Assembly: GCF_000176035.2 (NCBI RefSeq)
Contig: NC_015675.1
Location: forward strand, 5,770,001 to 5,834,000
Origin: Mesorhizobium opportunistum WSM2075
GTDB taxonomy: Bacteria; Pseudomonadota; Alphaproteobacteria; Rhizobiales; Rhizobiaceae
Direction: 5' to 3'
DNA length: 64,000 nt
The notes under the pieces were generated by a model. It did not search any database, was not told the DNA's origin, and saw only the letters and a list, made by a program, of their open reading frames with translations. The position numbers and the translations under genes were made by a program. Shown here one piece after another: positions 27,709 through 36,272 of the stretch; within the stretch, counting starts at the first letter, position 1, and each line of letters begins with the position of its first letter.

Positions 27709-28249
27709 CGAAAGCCGGTCCTTCATTCCGGTGCGTGTCGCGGTGCTGACCGTTTCCGACACACGCAGCCTCGCCGACGACAAATCCGGACAGACGCTGG
27801 CCGACCGCATCACCGAGGCCGGCCACATCCTGGCCGCCCGCGATATCGTCACCGATGACCGCGACAAGATCCGCGACACGGTGCTTGGCTGGTCGAAGGA
27901 CGCGGCGATCGACGTCGTCATCACCACCGGCGGCACCGGTTTCACCGGCCGCGACGTTACCCCGGAGGCGCTGGAACCGATCTTCGAAAAGCGCATGGAC
28001 GGCTTTTCGGAAGTGTTCCACCGCATCTCCTACGACAAGATCGGCACCTCGACGATCCAGAGCCGGGCGACGGGCGGCGTCGTCAATGCCACTTTCGTCT
28101 TCGTGCTGCCGGGTTCGCCCGGCGCCTGCAAGGACGCCTGGGACGGCATCTTGAAGGCGCAGCTCGACTACCGGCATATGCCCTGCAACTTCGTCGAGAT
28201 CATGCCGCGCCTGGACGAGCACCTGCGGCGCGGCAAATCGGCTCTGTAA
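27695..28249 (+). CDS. moaB: molybdenum cofactor biosynthesis protein B
   Basis: A MogA/MoaB-type protein of 184 residues that adenylylates molybdopterin. The fold signatures VAVLTVSDTRSLADDKSGQT near residue 15 and VVITTGGTGFTGRDVTPEAL near 78 are present, and the LPGSPGACKDAWDGIL loop is near 137. The ATG at 27695 overlaps ispE by 14 bases. MoaB and MogA are not separable on this evidence; the size suits MoaB. Confidence 0.93.
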   Translation: MARTDESRSFIPVRVAVLTVSDTRSLADDKSGQTLADRITEAGHILAARDIVTDDRDKIRDTVLGWSKDAAIDVVITTGGTGFTGRDVTPEALEPIFEKRMDGFSEVFHRISYDKIGTSTIQSRATGGVVNATFVFVLPGSPGACKDAWDGILKAQLDYRHMPCNFVEIMPRLDEHLRRGKSAL

Positions 28250-28385
28250 AAGCCGAGGCAAGGCGCCGGTTTCACGTCGCGTTTGCCGGGCAAAATGCTG
28301 CCCTCGCCTTCGAAAGACCATTCCAAACGCGATGCCGGAGGAAGTACCTTTCGTAGCGGGGGCCCTTGCCGTTGACGATGAGGCG

Positions 28386-28820
28386 ATGACTGTGCATGCC
28401 GGCGGATGCCATTGCGGCAACATACGCCTTCGATTTTCAACCGACCTCGACCCCTCGCAAATCGAAGTCCGCGCCTGCCAATGCGCGTTCTGCATCAAAC
28501 ATGGCTCGCGCGCCGTTGCCGATCCGCTCGGACAGTTGATCGTCTCGGTCGAGGACCACGCCCGTTTGCACAGATACCGGTTCGGATTGCGCACCGCCGA
28601 CTACTTGATCTGCCGGGACTGCGGCGTCTATGTCGCGGCGGTCACCACCGATGGCGGGGATGCAAGGGCGATCGTCATCGTCAATGCCCTGGACGACCGG
28701 CTGCGGTTCAGCCGCGAGCCAGCCGCCATGGACTATGATGCCGAGAGCAGGCAAGAACGCATTGCCCGGCGACAGGCACGCTGGATGCCTGTGGAGATCC
28801 TGTCCGCTTTCAGCGGATGA
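28386..28820 (+). CDS. GFA/CENP-V-type zinc protein
   Basis: A 144-residue protein of the glutathione-dependent formaldehyde-activating (GFA) fold. The zinc cysteines appear as AGGCHCGNIRLRF near residue 6, RACQCAFCIKHGSRA near 35 and CRDCGVY near 80. Most members are annotated as aldehyde-activating enzymes, but their real substrates are unclear. The ATG at 28386 gives the normal start; an ATG at 28332 would add 18 residues. It is a single gene about 80 bp after moaB. Confidence 0.85.
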   Translation: MTVHAGGCHCGNIRLRFSTDLDPSQIEVRACQCAFCIKHGSRAVADPLGQLIVSVEDHARLHRYRFGLRTADYLICRDCGVYVAAVTTDGGDARAIVIVNALDDRLRFSREPAAMDYDAESRQERIARRQARWMPVEILSAFSG

Positions 28821-28985
28821 CCGGTTCGCCGTGAAACCGCCGGCGCGAAAGCGCAGATACGCCGAAGCCGACTTCCATCATCAGCCGCGGCGTGCGTGCC
28901 GGCACGGTGCCCATGTGGAAGCCGAGGCCAGCTTCGCCGGTCAGTGTCACCGGGCTCTGCTCGCCATAGGCGTCCAGTACCTCCT
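28810..28985 (-). pseudogene. possible gene remnant resembling a PhyH C-terminus
   Basis: On the minus strand a 58-residue frame reads KEVLDAYGEQSPVTLTGEAG, then LGFHMGTVPARTPRLMMEVG and ends FHGEPVIR. The spacing of the histidine and the PRLMMEVG strand resembles the last part of phytanoyl-CoA dioxygenases. There is no start codon with upstream homology, and the frame runs into stops. It occupies most of the 253-bp gap after the GFA gene, overlapping its last few bases. The identity is a guess from pattern. Confidence 0.3.
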
Positions 28986-29073
28986 TGGCGGGATGGCCGA
29001 CAGTAGGGCTAGCTGATGCTTGAGGGCGCGGCGATTATGGCTGCCCCTGACGTAGACAGCAGCTGCAAAAGAA

Positions 29074-29595
29074 TCATTTGCGCGATTCCCGCTTCGCCGG
29101 CGCTATCCAGATCTCGGCGTCGAGCTTCTTTGTCGCCAGGCCGCGTGCAAGCGCCTCGGCACTGCCGGCGTGCTTCGACAAGGACGCTGCCTGCCGCTTG
29201 CTGATCACCAATCCGTCGGCCAGGGCACGGTTTCCCGAAAACACCCGCGCCAGGAACGGCACTCGGCTGCCGCGTGCACGCGAGAACCGCGCCGCCATGG
29301 TTTGCCTGGCCGTGTGGGCGACGACCGCTTCGGTCCAGCCCTCCACCAGCCTGGCGCCCGGTTCCAGCAGCAACAGCCAGTCGCCCTTGGCCTGCCTGAT
29401 GCCGGCGGCGACACCGCCGCTCGCGACATAGTGGCAGCCGGCATGCTCGGCGACATGATGCGTCTGGTCGGTGGAGCCGATGTCGCAGACGACGACCTCG
29501 CGCACCACGCCCTCGACGGCGCCGCCAATCAGCGAGCCGAGCGTGCGGGCGAGAGCCTCCTCGTCATTGCGGGTTTCGATGAGAACACTGAGCAT
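29074..29595 (-). CDS. glycosyltransferase family 2-like protein
   Basis: A 173-residue GT-A fold domain: MLSVLIETRNDEEALARTLG at the start, then EVVVCDIGSTDQTHHVAEHA near 35 with DIGSTD as the nucleotide-sugar motif, and GDWLLLLEPGARLVEGW near 70. It is shorter than usual GT2 enzymes (about 250 residues) and lacks a clear DxD. It may be a transferase of small substrate range or a degenerate one. An adjacent ATG one codon upstream is equally possible. It diverges from the radical SAM gene. Confidence 0.7.
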   Translation of the reverse strand: MLSVLIETRNDEEALARTLGSLIGGAVEGVVREVVVCDIGSTDQTHHVAEHAGCHYVASGGVAAGIRQAKGDWLLLLEPGARLVEGWTEAVVAHTARQTMAARFSRARGSRVPFLARVFSGNRALADGLVISKRQAASLSKHAGSAEALARGLATKKLDAEIWIAPAKRESRK

Positions 29596-29654
29596 CATCA
29601 GCCGAATAGCGGAAAGGTGGACACGATGCCAGTTCTTGCAGCGCATCATAGAAA

Positions 29655-29669
29655 GTTCTTGCTTTGTTC
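29655..29669 (+). promoter_or_regulatory. LexA (SOS) box
   Basis: GTTC-N7-GTTC, the alphaproteobacterial LexA consensus, with exact spacing. It overlaps the -35 of a promoter TTGCTT-N17-TAGGAA that reads into the radical SAM gene 27 bp downstream. LexA binding would block that promoter until DNA damage. The divergent glycosyltransferase starts 60 bp to the left. Confidence 0.75.
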
Positions 29670-29695
29670 TCATCAAGAGAATAGGAATAATTTCC

Positions 29696-30901
29696 ATGAG
29701 CAGAGCGATTCGACACAACATGGACAGTCCCTGGGAGCGGGCGAAGATGGAGCCGATCATGCGCGCCGACATTGCAGCCTTCGGAGCAGGACGAGCCGAG
29801 ATGGCCAATGCGATGATCGAGCAGAGCGGCATGCGCATCCGTCCGGACCGCAACCGTGGCCGGTCGGCGGGCATCAATCCGTCCGGCCGGTTCGAGCCGT
29901 TCACCCGGCATGTCTTCGATGATGGCTGGAGTTCGCTGGAGGAACTGCCGCCGTTCAAGACCGAGGTGCAGGTGGAAAAGCCGCGCACCATCATCACCCG
30001 CAACGAATCGCCAGACATCTCCTTCGACCGCTCGATCAACCCCTATCGCGGCTGCGAACACGGCTGCGTCTATTGCTTCGCGCGGCCGACGCATTCGTTC
30101 ATGGGCCTGTCGCCGGGCCTGGATTTCGAATCCAAGCTATTCGCCAAGCCGGATGCGGCGCGGCTGCTCGACAAGGAACTGTCGAAGGACGGCTACCAGC
30201 CACGCACCATCGCCATCGGCACCAACACCGATCCCTACCAGCCGATCGAGAAGCAGTACCGGATCATGCGCGAGATCCTCGAAGTGCTGGAGGCGCGCGG
30301 CCATCCGGTCGGCATCGTCACCAAATCCGCTTTGGTGACGCGCGACATCGACATCCTGTCGCGCATGGCCGAGCGCGGGCTCGCCAAGGTGGCGCTGTCG
30401 GTGACGACGCTCGACCGTATGCTGGCGCGCACGATGGAGCCGCGCGCATCGACGCCGACCAAGCGGCTGGAGGCGATCAGGCAGCTTTCCGATGCCGGCA
30501 TTCCGGCCTCGGTCATGGTGGCACCGATCATCCCTGGCCTGACCGACCAGGAGATGGAACGGATCCTCGATTCGGCGAGCGCTGCCGGCGCGCGCGAGGC
30601 GGGTTATGTCGTGCTGCGACTGCCGCTGGAGGTCAGCCCGATCTTCAAGGACTGGCTGCTGCGCCACTATCCCGACCGCTATCGCCACGTAATGTCGCTG
30701 ATCCGCTCGATGCGCGACGGCAAGGACTACGATTCGGAATGGGGCAAGCGCATGAAGGGCGCCGGACCCTATGCCTGGCAGATCGGCCGGCGCTTCGAGA
30801 TCACCGCCAAGCGGCTCGGCCTCAATGCCGAACGGCGCACGCTGAGAACCGACCAGTTCGTCGCCGCGGGAAAGGACCAGGAGCAGCTGATGCTGCTTTG
30901 A
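29696..30901 (+). CDS. PA0069-family radical SAM protein (SPL-like)
   Basis: A 401-residue radical SAM protein with cluster motif YRGCEHGCVYCFARPTHSF near residue 120 (C-x3-C-x2-C). The barrel strands IAIGTNTDPYQPIEKQYRIM near 182 and ALVTRDIDILSRMAERGLAK near 215 follow. The family is related to spore photoproduct lyase, but members in non-sporing bacteria have no proven reaction. The ATG at 29696 gives MSRAIRHNMDSPWERAKME. A LexA box just upstream supports a DNA damage role. Confidence 0.85.
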   Translation: MSRAIRHNMDSPWERAKMEPIMRADIAAFGAGRAEMANAMIEQSGMRIRPDRNRGRSAGINPSGRFEPFTRHVFDDGWSSLEELPPFKTEVQVEKPRTIITRNESPDISFDRSINPYRGCEHGCVYCFARPTHSFMGLSPGLDFESKLFAKPDAARLLDKELSKDGYQPRTIAIGTNTDPYQPIEKQYRIMREILEVLEARGHPVGIVTKSALVTRDIDILSRMAERGLAKVALSVTTLDRMLARTMEPRASTPTKRLEAIRQLSDAGIPASVMVAPIIPGLTDQEMERILDSASAAGAREAGYVVLRLPLEVSPIFKDWLLRHYPDRYRHVMSLIRSMRDGKDYDSEWGKRMKGAGPYAWQIGRRFEITAKRLGLNAERRTLRTDQFVAAGKDQEQLMLL

Positions 30902-31030
30902 TCTTCCTTTTCGCTTGTGAAATCCCGTCCGGCCTGCCCCGGCCAGCAGACGGTGCCCTCCCGGTCCGGCGCCCCACCCGACCCGGAGGGACTTGCGGAG
31001 AATCGGAACCGATGCGAACCTCGCCGCAAC

Positions 31031-31726
31031 ATGGCTCGCGCGCGTTCTGATTCTCCGCTTCTCTTCGAAATTGTCGAGAAACCCGATTTCTCCTTCGAGA
31101 CGAAGGCGATGGCCGACGGCCTGTGGCCCGTGGCGGGGATGGATGAGGCTGGCCGTGGCCCGCTGGCCGGGCCGGTGGTCGCTGCGGCAGTGGTGCTCGA
31201 CCCAGCCAACATCCCCGAGGGCCTCGACGATTCCAAACGGCTCAGCCATTTGCAGCGCGAGGCATTGTTCCTGCGCATTCTCGGCTCCGCGCAGGCGGTC
31301 TCGATGGCCTCGATCAGTGCCGAGGGCATCGACGGCAGCAATATCCTCAAGGCGAGCCTTGAGGCGATGCGACGCGCGCTGGTCGGGCTGTCGGTTCGGC
31401 CTAAGCTCGCGCTTGCCGACGGACGCGACGTGCCGCCGGGGTTGCCGTGCGAGGGCCGCGCGTTGATCAAGGGTGACCAGCGCTCGCAGTCGATCGCCGC
31501 TGCCTCCATCGTCGCCAAGGTCATGCGCGACCGCATGATGTGCGGTTGCGGCAGCCATAACGGCCGCTACGGATTCGAGGTGCACATGGGTTACGCCACG
31601 GCCCGGCACCGCACGGCCATCGAGGCGCACGGCCCGGTCGCGCGCCTGCATCGCGTGTCGTTTTCGCCGTTCAGGCTGGGCGGTGCCGAGGTGGTTGAAG
31701 AAGAGAGTTTCGACGGATTGGATTGA
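31031..31726 (+). CDS. rnhB: ribonuclease HII
   Basis: This enzyme cleaves RNA in RNA-DNA hybrids and removes single ribonucleotides from DNA. The DE motif is in [20 protein letters not shown] near residue 33, followed by [16 protein letters not shown] near 63 and the [20 protein letters not shown] signature near 147. The catalytic DEDD set is complete as far as can be seen. The ATG at 31031 gives 231 residues. A 114-bp longer frame carries no conserved sequence. Confidence 0.95.
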   Translation: MARARSDSPLLFEIVEKPDFSFETKAMADGLWPVAGMDEAGRGPLAGPVVAAAVVLDPANIPEGLDDSKRLSHLQREALFLRILGSAQAVSMASISAEGIDGSNILKASLEAMRRALVGLSVRPKLALADGRDVPPGLPCEGRALIKGDQRSQSIAAASIVAKVMRDRMMCGCGSHNGRYGFEVHMGYATARHRTAIEAHGPVARLHRVSFSPFRLGGAEVVEEESFDGLD

Positions 31727-31738
31727 GCTTGAGCGTCT

Positions 31739-31893
31739 GATCTCCCCACTCGAGGGGGAGATGTCGCCGAAGGCGACAGAAGGGGTAGGTTCGACCGGGC
31801 GCGACGCCCCTTCATATGAAAGATCAGGCCGGCACATTACGTGAGGCGACCCCCTCTGGCCTGCCGGCCATCTCCCCCTCAAGGAGGGAGATT
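31739..31893. repeat. inverted-repeat intergenic element
   Basis: The left arm GATCTCCCCACTCGAGGGGG at 31739 and the right arm CCATCTCCCCCTCAAGGAGG ending near 31893 are inverted relative to each other, with about 65 bp between them. The layout is that of the elements at 9416 and 47781. The rest of the 258-bp gap between rnhB and atpF is a terminator. Confidence 0.7.
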
Positions 31894-31933
31894 AGCGCTT
31901 CGCCGCCTTCGCCATCTGATGTCCGCACAACAA

Positions 31934-31965
31934 AAAAAGCCGCCAGGTTGCCCCGGCGGCTTTTT
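31934..31965. terminator. bidirectional Rho-independent terminator
   Basis: AAAAAGCCGCC pairs with GGCGGCTTTTT over a short loop, with A and T tracts on the two sides. It follows the last F0 gene (atpF, minus) by 20 bp and also lies downstream of rnhB (plus). Confidence 0.85.
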
Positions 31966-31984
31966 GATTTCCAACGCTGTCAGC

Positions 31985-32476
31985 TCAGTTGAGCTTTGCC
32001 TTCACGTCCGCGAGCGAAGCCTTGAACAGATCGGCCCCGGCCTTGACGTCGACCTTGGCGGCGAGCAGCGCGCGGGCGGCTTCGACGGCAATGTCGACGG
32101 CGCTGGCGCGAACTTCGCTGATGGCGTCACGCTCGGCCTGGCCGATCTTCTGCTCGGCCAGCGCGGTGCGCCTGGTAACATAGTCTTCGGTCTTCTTGTG
32201 CGCTTCGGCGGCGAGCAGATCGGCCTCGCGCTTGGCGGCCGCGACGATGTCGGCTGCCTCCTGCTCGGCTTCCTTGCGCTTGCGCTGATACTGGCCAAGC
32301 AGTTGCTGAGCCTCCTCGCGGAGCTTGCGTGCCTCGTCGAGCTCGCTGCTGATGCGCATGGCGCGGGCATCGAGCGCCTTGGCGATCAGGCCTGGCACCT
32401 TGATATAGACGGCGATGGCCAGGAAGATGACGAGGGCTATCGTTGCCCAGAGCGTCGCGAGAGATGTGGCGTCCAT
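31985..32476 (-). CDS. atpF: ATP synthase F0 subunit b
   Basis: A peripheral-stalk subunit of 163 residues. One N-terminal membrane segment (LATLWATIALVIFLAIAVYI) is followed by a long amphipathic helix rich in Glu, Arg and Ala (ARKLREEAQQLLGQYQRKRK). It is the last gene of the F0 operon, 10 bp after subunit b'. Alphaproteobacteria carry two diverged b-type subunits, and this is the one closer to b. Confidence 0.92.
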   Translation of the reverse strand: MDATSLATLWATIALVIFLAIAVYIKVPGLIAKALDARAMRISSELDEARKLREEAQQLLGQYQRKRKEAEQEAADIVAAAKREADLLAAEAHKKTEDYVTRRTALAEQKIGQAERDAISEVRASAVDIAVEAARALLAAKVDVKAGADLFKASLADVKAKLN

Positions 32477-32486
32477 GATGCGCTCC

Positions 32487-33086
32487 TCACCGGGCCACGG
32501 ATTTGACCGCGGCCGCGATCTCGGCCTTGCTGGCCTTGCCGCCGACCAGTGCCTCGACGATCGCCGAAGCGGTATCCTCGGCGATGCTGCCGACTTCCTT
32601 CATGGCGTTGGCCTTGATGGAAGAAATGCGCGCCTCGGCCTCGCCGAGCTTTTCATCGAGCGCGGCCTCGATCTTCTTGCGCGCGGTATCGGCTTCCGCC
32701 TTGGCCGCATCGGCGGCCTGCTGGCCGATCGAGTTGGCGTTCTTCTTGGCTTCCGCCAGTTCCTGCTCGTAAGCGGCAACGGCGGCGTCGGCCTCGCCCT
32801 TCAACTTGGCTGCCTGGTCGAGATCCTGGCTGATGCGGTCGTTGCGGACATCGATGATGCCGCCGACGCGCGGCACCACGACCCGCTTCAGGAAGAGGTA
32901 GAACAGCCCAAAAGTGATCGCCAGCCACAGAAGCTGCGACGGGAAGGTCGCAGGATCGAACGGCGGAAATGTGCCGTGCGCCTCCGCAGGCACGCTGGTG
33001 CCGGAATGCGTGTCGCCTTCCGTCGCAGCGTGGCTGGTATCGGCTGATGGCGCGGACTCTTGCGCGAAGGCAGATGTCACGAACAT
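32487..33086 (-). CDS. atpG: ATP synthase F0 subunit b'
   Basis: The second b-type stalk subunit, 199 residues. A low-complexity N-terminus of about 50 residues precedes the membrane segment LLWLAITFGLFYLFLKRVVV. A long charged coiled-coil helix follows, with RNDRISQDLDQAAKLKGEAD near its start. The symbol follows common alphaproteobacterial use and is also written atpF' or atpX. It lies between atpE and atpF. The N-terminal extension is longer than in subunit b. Confidence 0.9.
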   Translation of the reverse strand: MFVTSAFAQESAPSADTSHAATEGDTHSGTSVPAEAHGTFPPFDPATFPSQLLWLAITFGLFYLFLKRVVVPRVGGIIDVRNDRISQDLDQAAKLKGEADAAVAAYEQELAEAKKNANSIGQQAADAAKAEADTARKKIEAALDEKLGEAEARISSIKANAMKEVGSIAEDTASAIVEALVGGKASKAEIAAAVKSVAR

Positions 33087-33150
33087 GGACTATCCCCAGA
33101 TATCAGGCCCGCCGCTTGCGCGGCCGGCCTGTCCAATCTTCCCAGTGCTC

Positions 33151-33375
33151 TCAGCCGAACAGGGCCAAAAGCGCGATGAGAAGCGAGAAAATGCCCAGAG
33201 CTTCGGTGACGGCGAAGCCGAAGATCAGGCGGCCGAACTGGCCGTCGGCAGCCGACGGGTTGCGCAGCGCGCCCGAGAGGTAGCTGCCGAAGATGTTGCC
33301 CAGGCCAATGCCCGCGCCGCCCATGCCCAGGCAAGCGATGCCGGCGCCGATGTACTTTGCTGCTTCTGCGTCCAT
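33151..33375 (-). CDS. atpE: ATP synthase F0 subunit c
   Basis: The proteolipid of the rotor ring, 74 residues forming two membrane helices. The glycine-rich first helix [20 protein letters not shown] packs in the ring, and the loop is RNPSAADGQ. The ion-binding carboxylate is the glutamate in [15 protein letters not shown]. It lies between atpB and the b' gene. Confidence 0.95.
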   Translation of the reverse strand: MDAEAAKYIGAGIACLGMGGAGIGLGNIFGSYLSGALRNPSAADGQFGRLIFGFAVTEALGIFSLLIALLALFG

Positions 33376-33462
33376 TTGTTCAACTCCTTTGGATCTGAAA
33401 TTCCGTTGCGATTTCCATCCGGCGCCAATGTTGGAAACGTTGGGCCGGAAACTCTTGGGGCC

Positions 33463-34221
33463 TTAGTGCCCGGGATGCAGGGCGTCGTTGAGATACATAC
33501 AGGTCAACACCGCGAAGACGTAGGCCTGCAGGAAGGCGACCAGCAATTCAAGCGCCGTCAGCGCCACCGCCATGGCCAGCGGCAGGACCGAGCCCGCGAC
33601 ACCGACCGCGCCGAGCGCGGAGAGGCTGACGACGAAGCCGGAGAACACCTTGAGCGTGATGTGGCCCGCCAACATGTTGGCGAACAGACGAACCGAGAGG
33701 CTGACCGGGCGCGATACGAAGGAAATGACTTCGATCAACACCACCAGCGGCAACAGGAACACCGGCACACCATGCGGCACGAACAGTTTCAGGAAACCGA
33801 GGCCATGCTTCATGAAGCCGTAGACCACCACGGTTCCGATCACCAATGCGGCGAGGCCGAAGGTGACGATGATGTGGCTGGTGACGGTGAAGAAATAGGG
33901 GAACAGGCCGAGCAGGTTGGCGACCAGAACGAACATGAACAGCGAGAACACGAAGGGGAAGAACTTCATGCCTTGCGTGCCGGCGGCGTCGCGCAACATA
34001 TTGCCGACGAACTCATAGGCCATTTCGGAGATCGACTGCAGCCGGCCGGGAACCAGGCTGCGGCTCGACGTCGTCAGCAGCAGGAAGGCTGCGGCAACGA
34101 CCACGGTCGCGACCATGAACAGTGCCGAATTCGTGAAAGACAGGTCGTAGCCGCCGATGTTAATCGGAACCAGCTTGATGATATGGAACTGGTGGATCGG
34201 ATCGACCTTGTCAGCTGCCAC
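33463..34221 (-). CDS. atpB: ATP synthase F0 subunit a
   Basis: The stator subunit carrying the proton half-channels, 252 residues with five to six membrane helices. The essential arginine lies in [20 protein letters not shown] near residue 173. [20 protein letters not shown] at the start and [20 protein letters not shown] at the end are family-conserved. It lies 56 bp after atpI and upstream of atpE. Confidence 0.95.
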   Translation of the reverse strand: MAADKVDPIHQFHIIKLVPINIGGYDLSFTNSALFMVATVVVAAAFLLLTTSSRSLVPGRLQSISEMAYEFVGNMLRDAAGTQGMKFFPFVFSLFMFVLVANLLGLFPYFFTVTSHIIVTFGLAALVIGTVVVYGFMKHGLGFLKLFVPHGVPVFLLPLVVLIEVISFVSRPVSLSVRLFANMLAGHITLKVFSGFVVSLSALGAVGVAGSVLPLAMAVALTALELLVAFLQAYVFAVLTCMYLNDALHPGH

Positions 34222-34277
34222 GTTCTAACCCCGTCAATGCCGCGTACGGCCAAATTATCATTGCCGCGCGAGCGCGG

Positions 34278-34685
34278 CTATTTGCTGTCGTCGTGGTCAG
34301 GGCGCGATTTGTTGCCCTGTCCGAATTCTGCCACAACGCCCGCGGAACGCATGACATTGAGCACGCCGGCGCCAAACCCAAGCAGCAGGAAAACGATCAG
34401 ACCCCACGGCGATGTCCCCGCCATACGGTCGATGATCCAGCCGATGCCGGCGCCCACCACCACGCCAGCGATGAATTCACTGGAGAGTTTGACCGCCTGG
34501 CCGTATCCGGCCGCACTGCCCGCTTTCGCGTCGTCTTTCCCCTCGAGCCGGTTCGGCAGCCTTGTCGCAAGCGATGCTTCAAGTTCACGCCGACGTCGCT
34601 CAAGATCGTCGTCACGGATGTCAGGTTCATGCTGCTTGCCGCGGCCGGTTTCTCCGGTTCCGTCTGGCCTGCTTTTCTCGGCCAT
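34278..34685 (-). CDS. atpI: ATP synthase protein I (AtpI)
   Basis: The first gene of the F0 operon. The 135-residue protein has a charged N-terminal half and two membrane helices (SSEFIAGVVVGAGIGWIIDR and SPWGLIVFLLLGFGAGVLNV). AtpI helps assemble the c-ring. The ATG at 34685 starts MAEKSRPDGTGETG. The operon promoter should lie between 34686 and 34941. Confidence 0.9.
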   Translation of the reverse strand: MAEKSRPDGTGETGRGKQHEPDIRDDDLERRRRELEASLATRLPNRLEGKDDAKAGSAAGYGQAVKLSSEFIAGVVVGAGIGWIIDRMAGTSPWGLIVFLLLGFGAGVLNVMRSAGVVAEFGQGNKSRPDHDDSK

Positions 34686-34941
34686 CGCAACCCCCCTGCC
34701 CGGTCAGACCGTCACCGTCCGTCCGCTTGTAAAGTCGCCGGCAACATAGTTAGAGGGTTTGCGCCCGTCAAGCCACGGGCGGAAGTTCATTGCCATGTAT
34801 TTTAGCCAATAAAATCAGTCGATTAGTGGGGTGCGACATCGTGCCCGCAGCAAGGATGGGGATGCATTGCGCGAATCCCCCCGACAATGGCTCCCTAGTC
34901 GATCGCACGGCCGCCCGAAAAAGACCGGCGACCGACGCCAC

Positions 34942-36126
34942 TCAGCTCCAGCCGCCACTATAGGTGCGGTAGAAGATATGCAGGCCGATCTTGGTCATCT
35001 TCTGCATCGTGCGCGCCCAGCCCGGATGAACGTACTGGGCGTAGTAGTGGGTCGACGATCCGACCTCCGGGATGAATATCTTGCCGGCGGTGACGGCCAT
35101 GGCGATATCCTGGGCAGTCTTGTAGGCGACAGGATCGTCGATGCGCTTCTTGCGGCCATCGCACGCGAAGGAGAACTGGCAACGGTTGAACCAGCTGTCG
35201 TTCTGGTAGACGACGCCGCAGATCGAATTGGGGTAGGCCGGGTTGCGGACGCGGTTGAGGATGACCTGGGCGACGGCAGCCTGGCCGCGCACGGATTCGC
35301 TCCTCGCCTCGAAGTAGATGCCGTTGGCCAGGCATTTCTGCTCCGGCTTGGAAAAGACGCTCTCAGGCAGCGGGTTCTGGATCCACGAGTGGTCACCCTT
35401 GACCATCGGTGGAATGAAGCGGCCGCTGTTGGGCTGTTCGTCCTGCAGCAGGGCTTCGAAGGGTGAAGCCTTGGCATAGTCCGGCTCGGATTGTGCATAG
35501 GCCGTCGCCAGCACATCCGGATGATCGTTGTTGACCAGGGCGGCAAGCATGGCCGGCACGCCGGGATCAGGCTTCTTGTCCTCACGCGCATGGAACGCCG
35601 CGGCGATCTGGATCTCCTTGCCTTTGATCTGCGGCTTGGCGAAGGCCATCTTCAGGTCGCTGTCCATGCTCGGCCGCATCAAGGACGAGGTCCGCTGGAA
35701 GATCGATCCGGCGTTGAAGTTCTTCGGCGGGGCAACGGGAGACATCTGGACGATACGGCCCTTCTTGTCGCCACGCACGACGCGATCCTCGTCGGGCGTG
35801 GCGCTGACCTTGCCGCCCTTGCCGCGAAACGACACATTGCCGACGCCGGCCAGATGAATACCGGATCCGGAGATCGAACCGGTGACGTCGGAATCGATGA
35901 ACGGCATCTCGGCAGCGTGAACCGAGCCGGCGACGGATTTTTCGACGTAGGAATTCCAGCGCGCGGTGGGCGCTTCCAGGCCAGACACAAGGCTTGTCAT
36001 GTCCTGGTAGGCGGCGACGGTCGGGAAGCCGATCCAGATGCCTAGACCGATGATGAACGGAGACACGAGGCTGCGTTTTTTCTCACCGGCGACGGCTGCC
36101 AGCCGCTTCAACAGACGTCGATGCAC
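34942..36126 (-). CDS. membrane-anchored SleB-type cell wall hydrolase
   Basis: A 394-residue protein with an N-terminal membrane anchor (VSPFIIGLGIWIGFPTVAAY near residue 20) and a C-terminal hydrolase_2 (SleB) domain from about 265. The domain shows LANGIYFEARSESVRGQAAV with the catalytic glutamate, then VILNRVRNPAYPNSICGVVY and FACDGRKKRID. The middle of the protein is poorly conserved. The GTG at 36126 has GGAGAGA upstream and is preferred; the frame extends 42 bp further. It probably cuts peptidoglycan in the periplasm. Confidence 0.85.
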   Translation of the reverse strand: MHRRLLKRLAAVAGEKKRSLVSPFIIGLGIWIGFPTVAAYQDMTSLVSGLEAPTARWNSYVEKSVAGSVHAAEMPFIDSDVTGSISGSGIHLAGVGNVSFRGKGGKVSATPDEDRVVRGDKKGRIVQMSPVAPPKNFNAGSIFQRTSSLMRPSMDSDLKMAFAKPQIKGKEIQIAAAFHAREDKKPDPGVPAMLAALVNNDHPDVLATAYAQSEPDYAKASPFEALLQDEQPNSGRFIPPMVKGDHSWIQNPLPESVFSKPEQKCLANGIYFEARSESVRGQAAVAQVILNRVRNPAYPNSICGVVYQNDSWFNRCQFSFACDGRKKRIDDPVAYKTAQDIAMAVTAGKIFIPEVGSSTHYYAQYVHPGWARTMQKMTKIGLHIFYRTYSGGWS

Positions 36127-36272
36127 GGAACTCTCTCCAGGAACGCTACTGACCCCACTGGAGAGCAAAATGATGCATTAACCTTGATGGGACGTTAACG
36201 GGATCGATCGGGTTGTCCCAGTCTCCTCAGGGTCGTGGCGCCGAAGTCGGGCGGTTTTGCGGCAGGTGTTCC

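Noticed and set aside
32914-34749. 611-codon open frame on the plus strand across the F0 operon
   Set aside because: It is antisense to atpB, atpE, the b' gene and atpI, all of which are clearly real. The translation is low-complexity His/Arg/Glu-rich, as expected in an opposite frame of GC-rich DNA.
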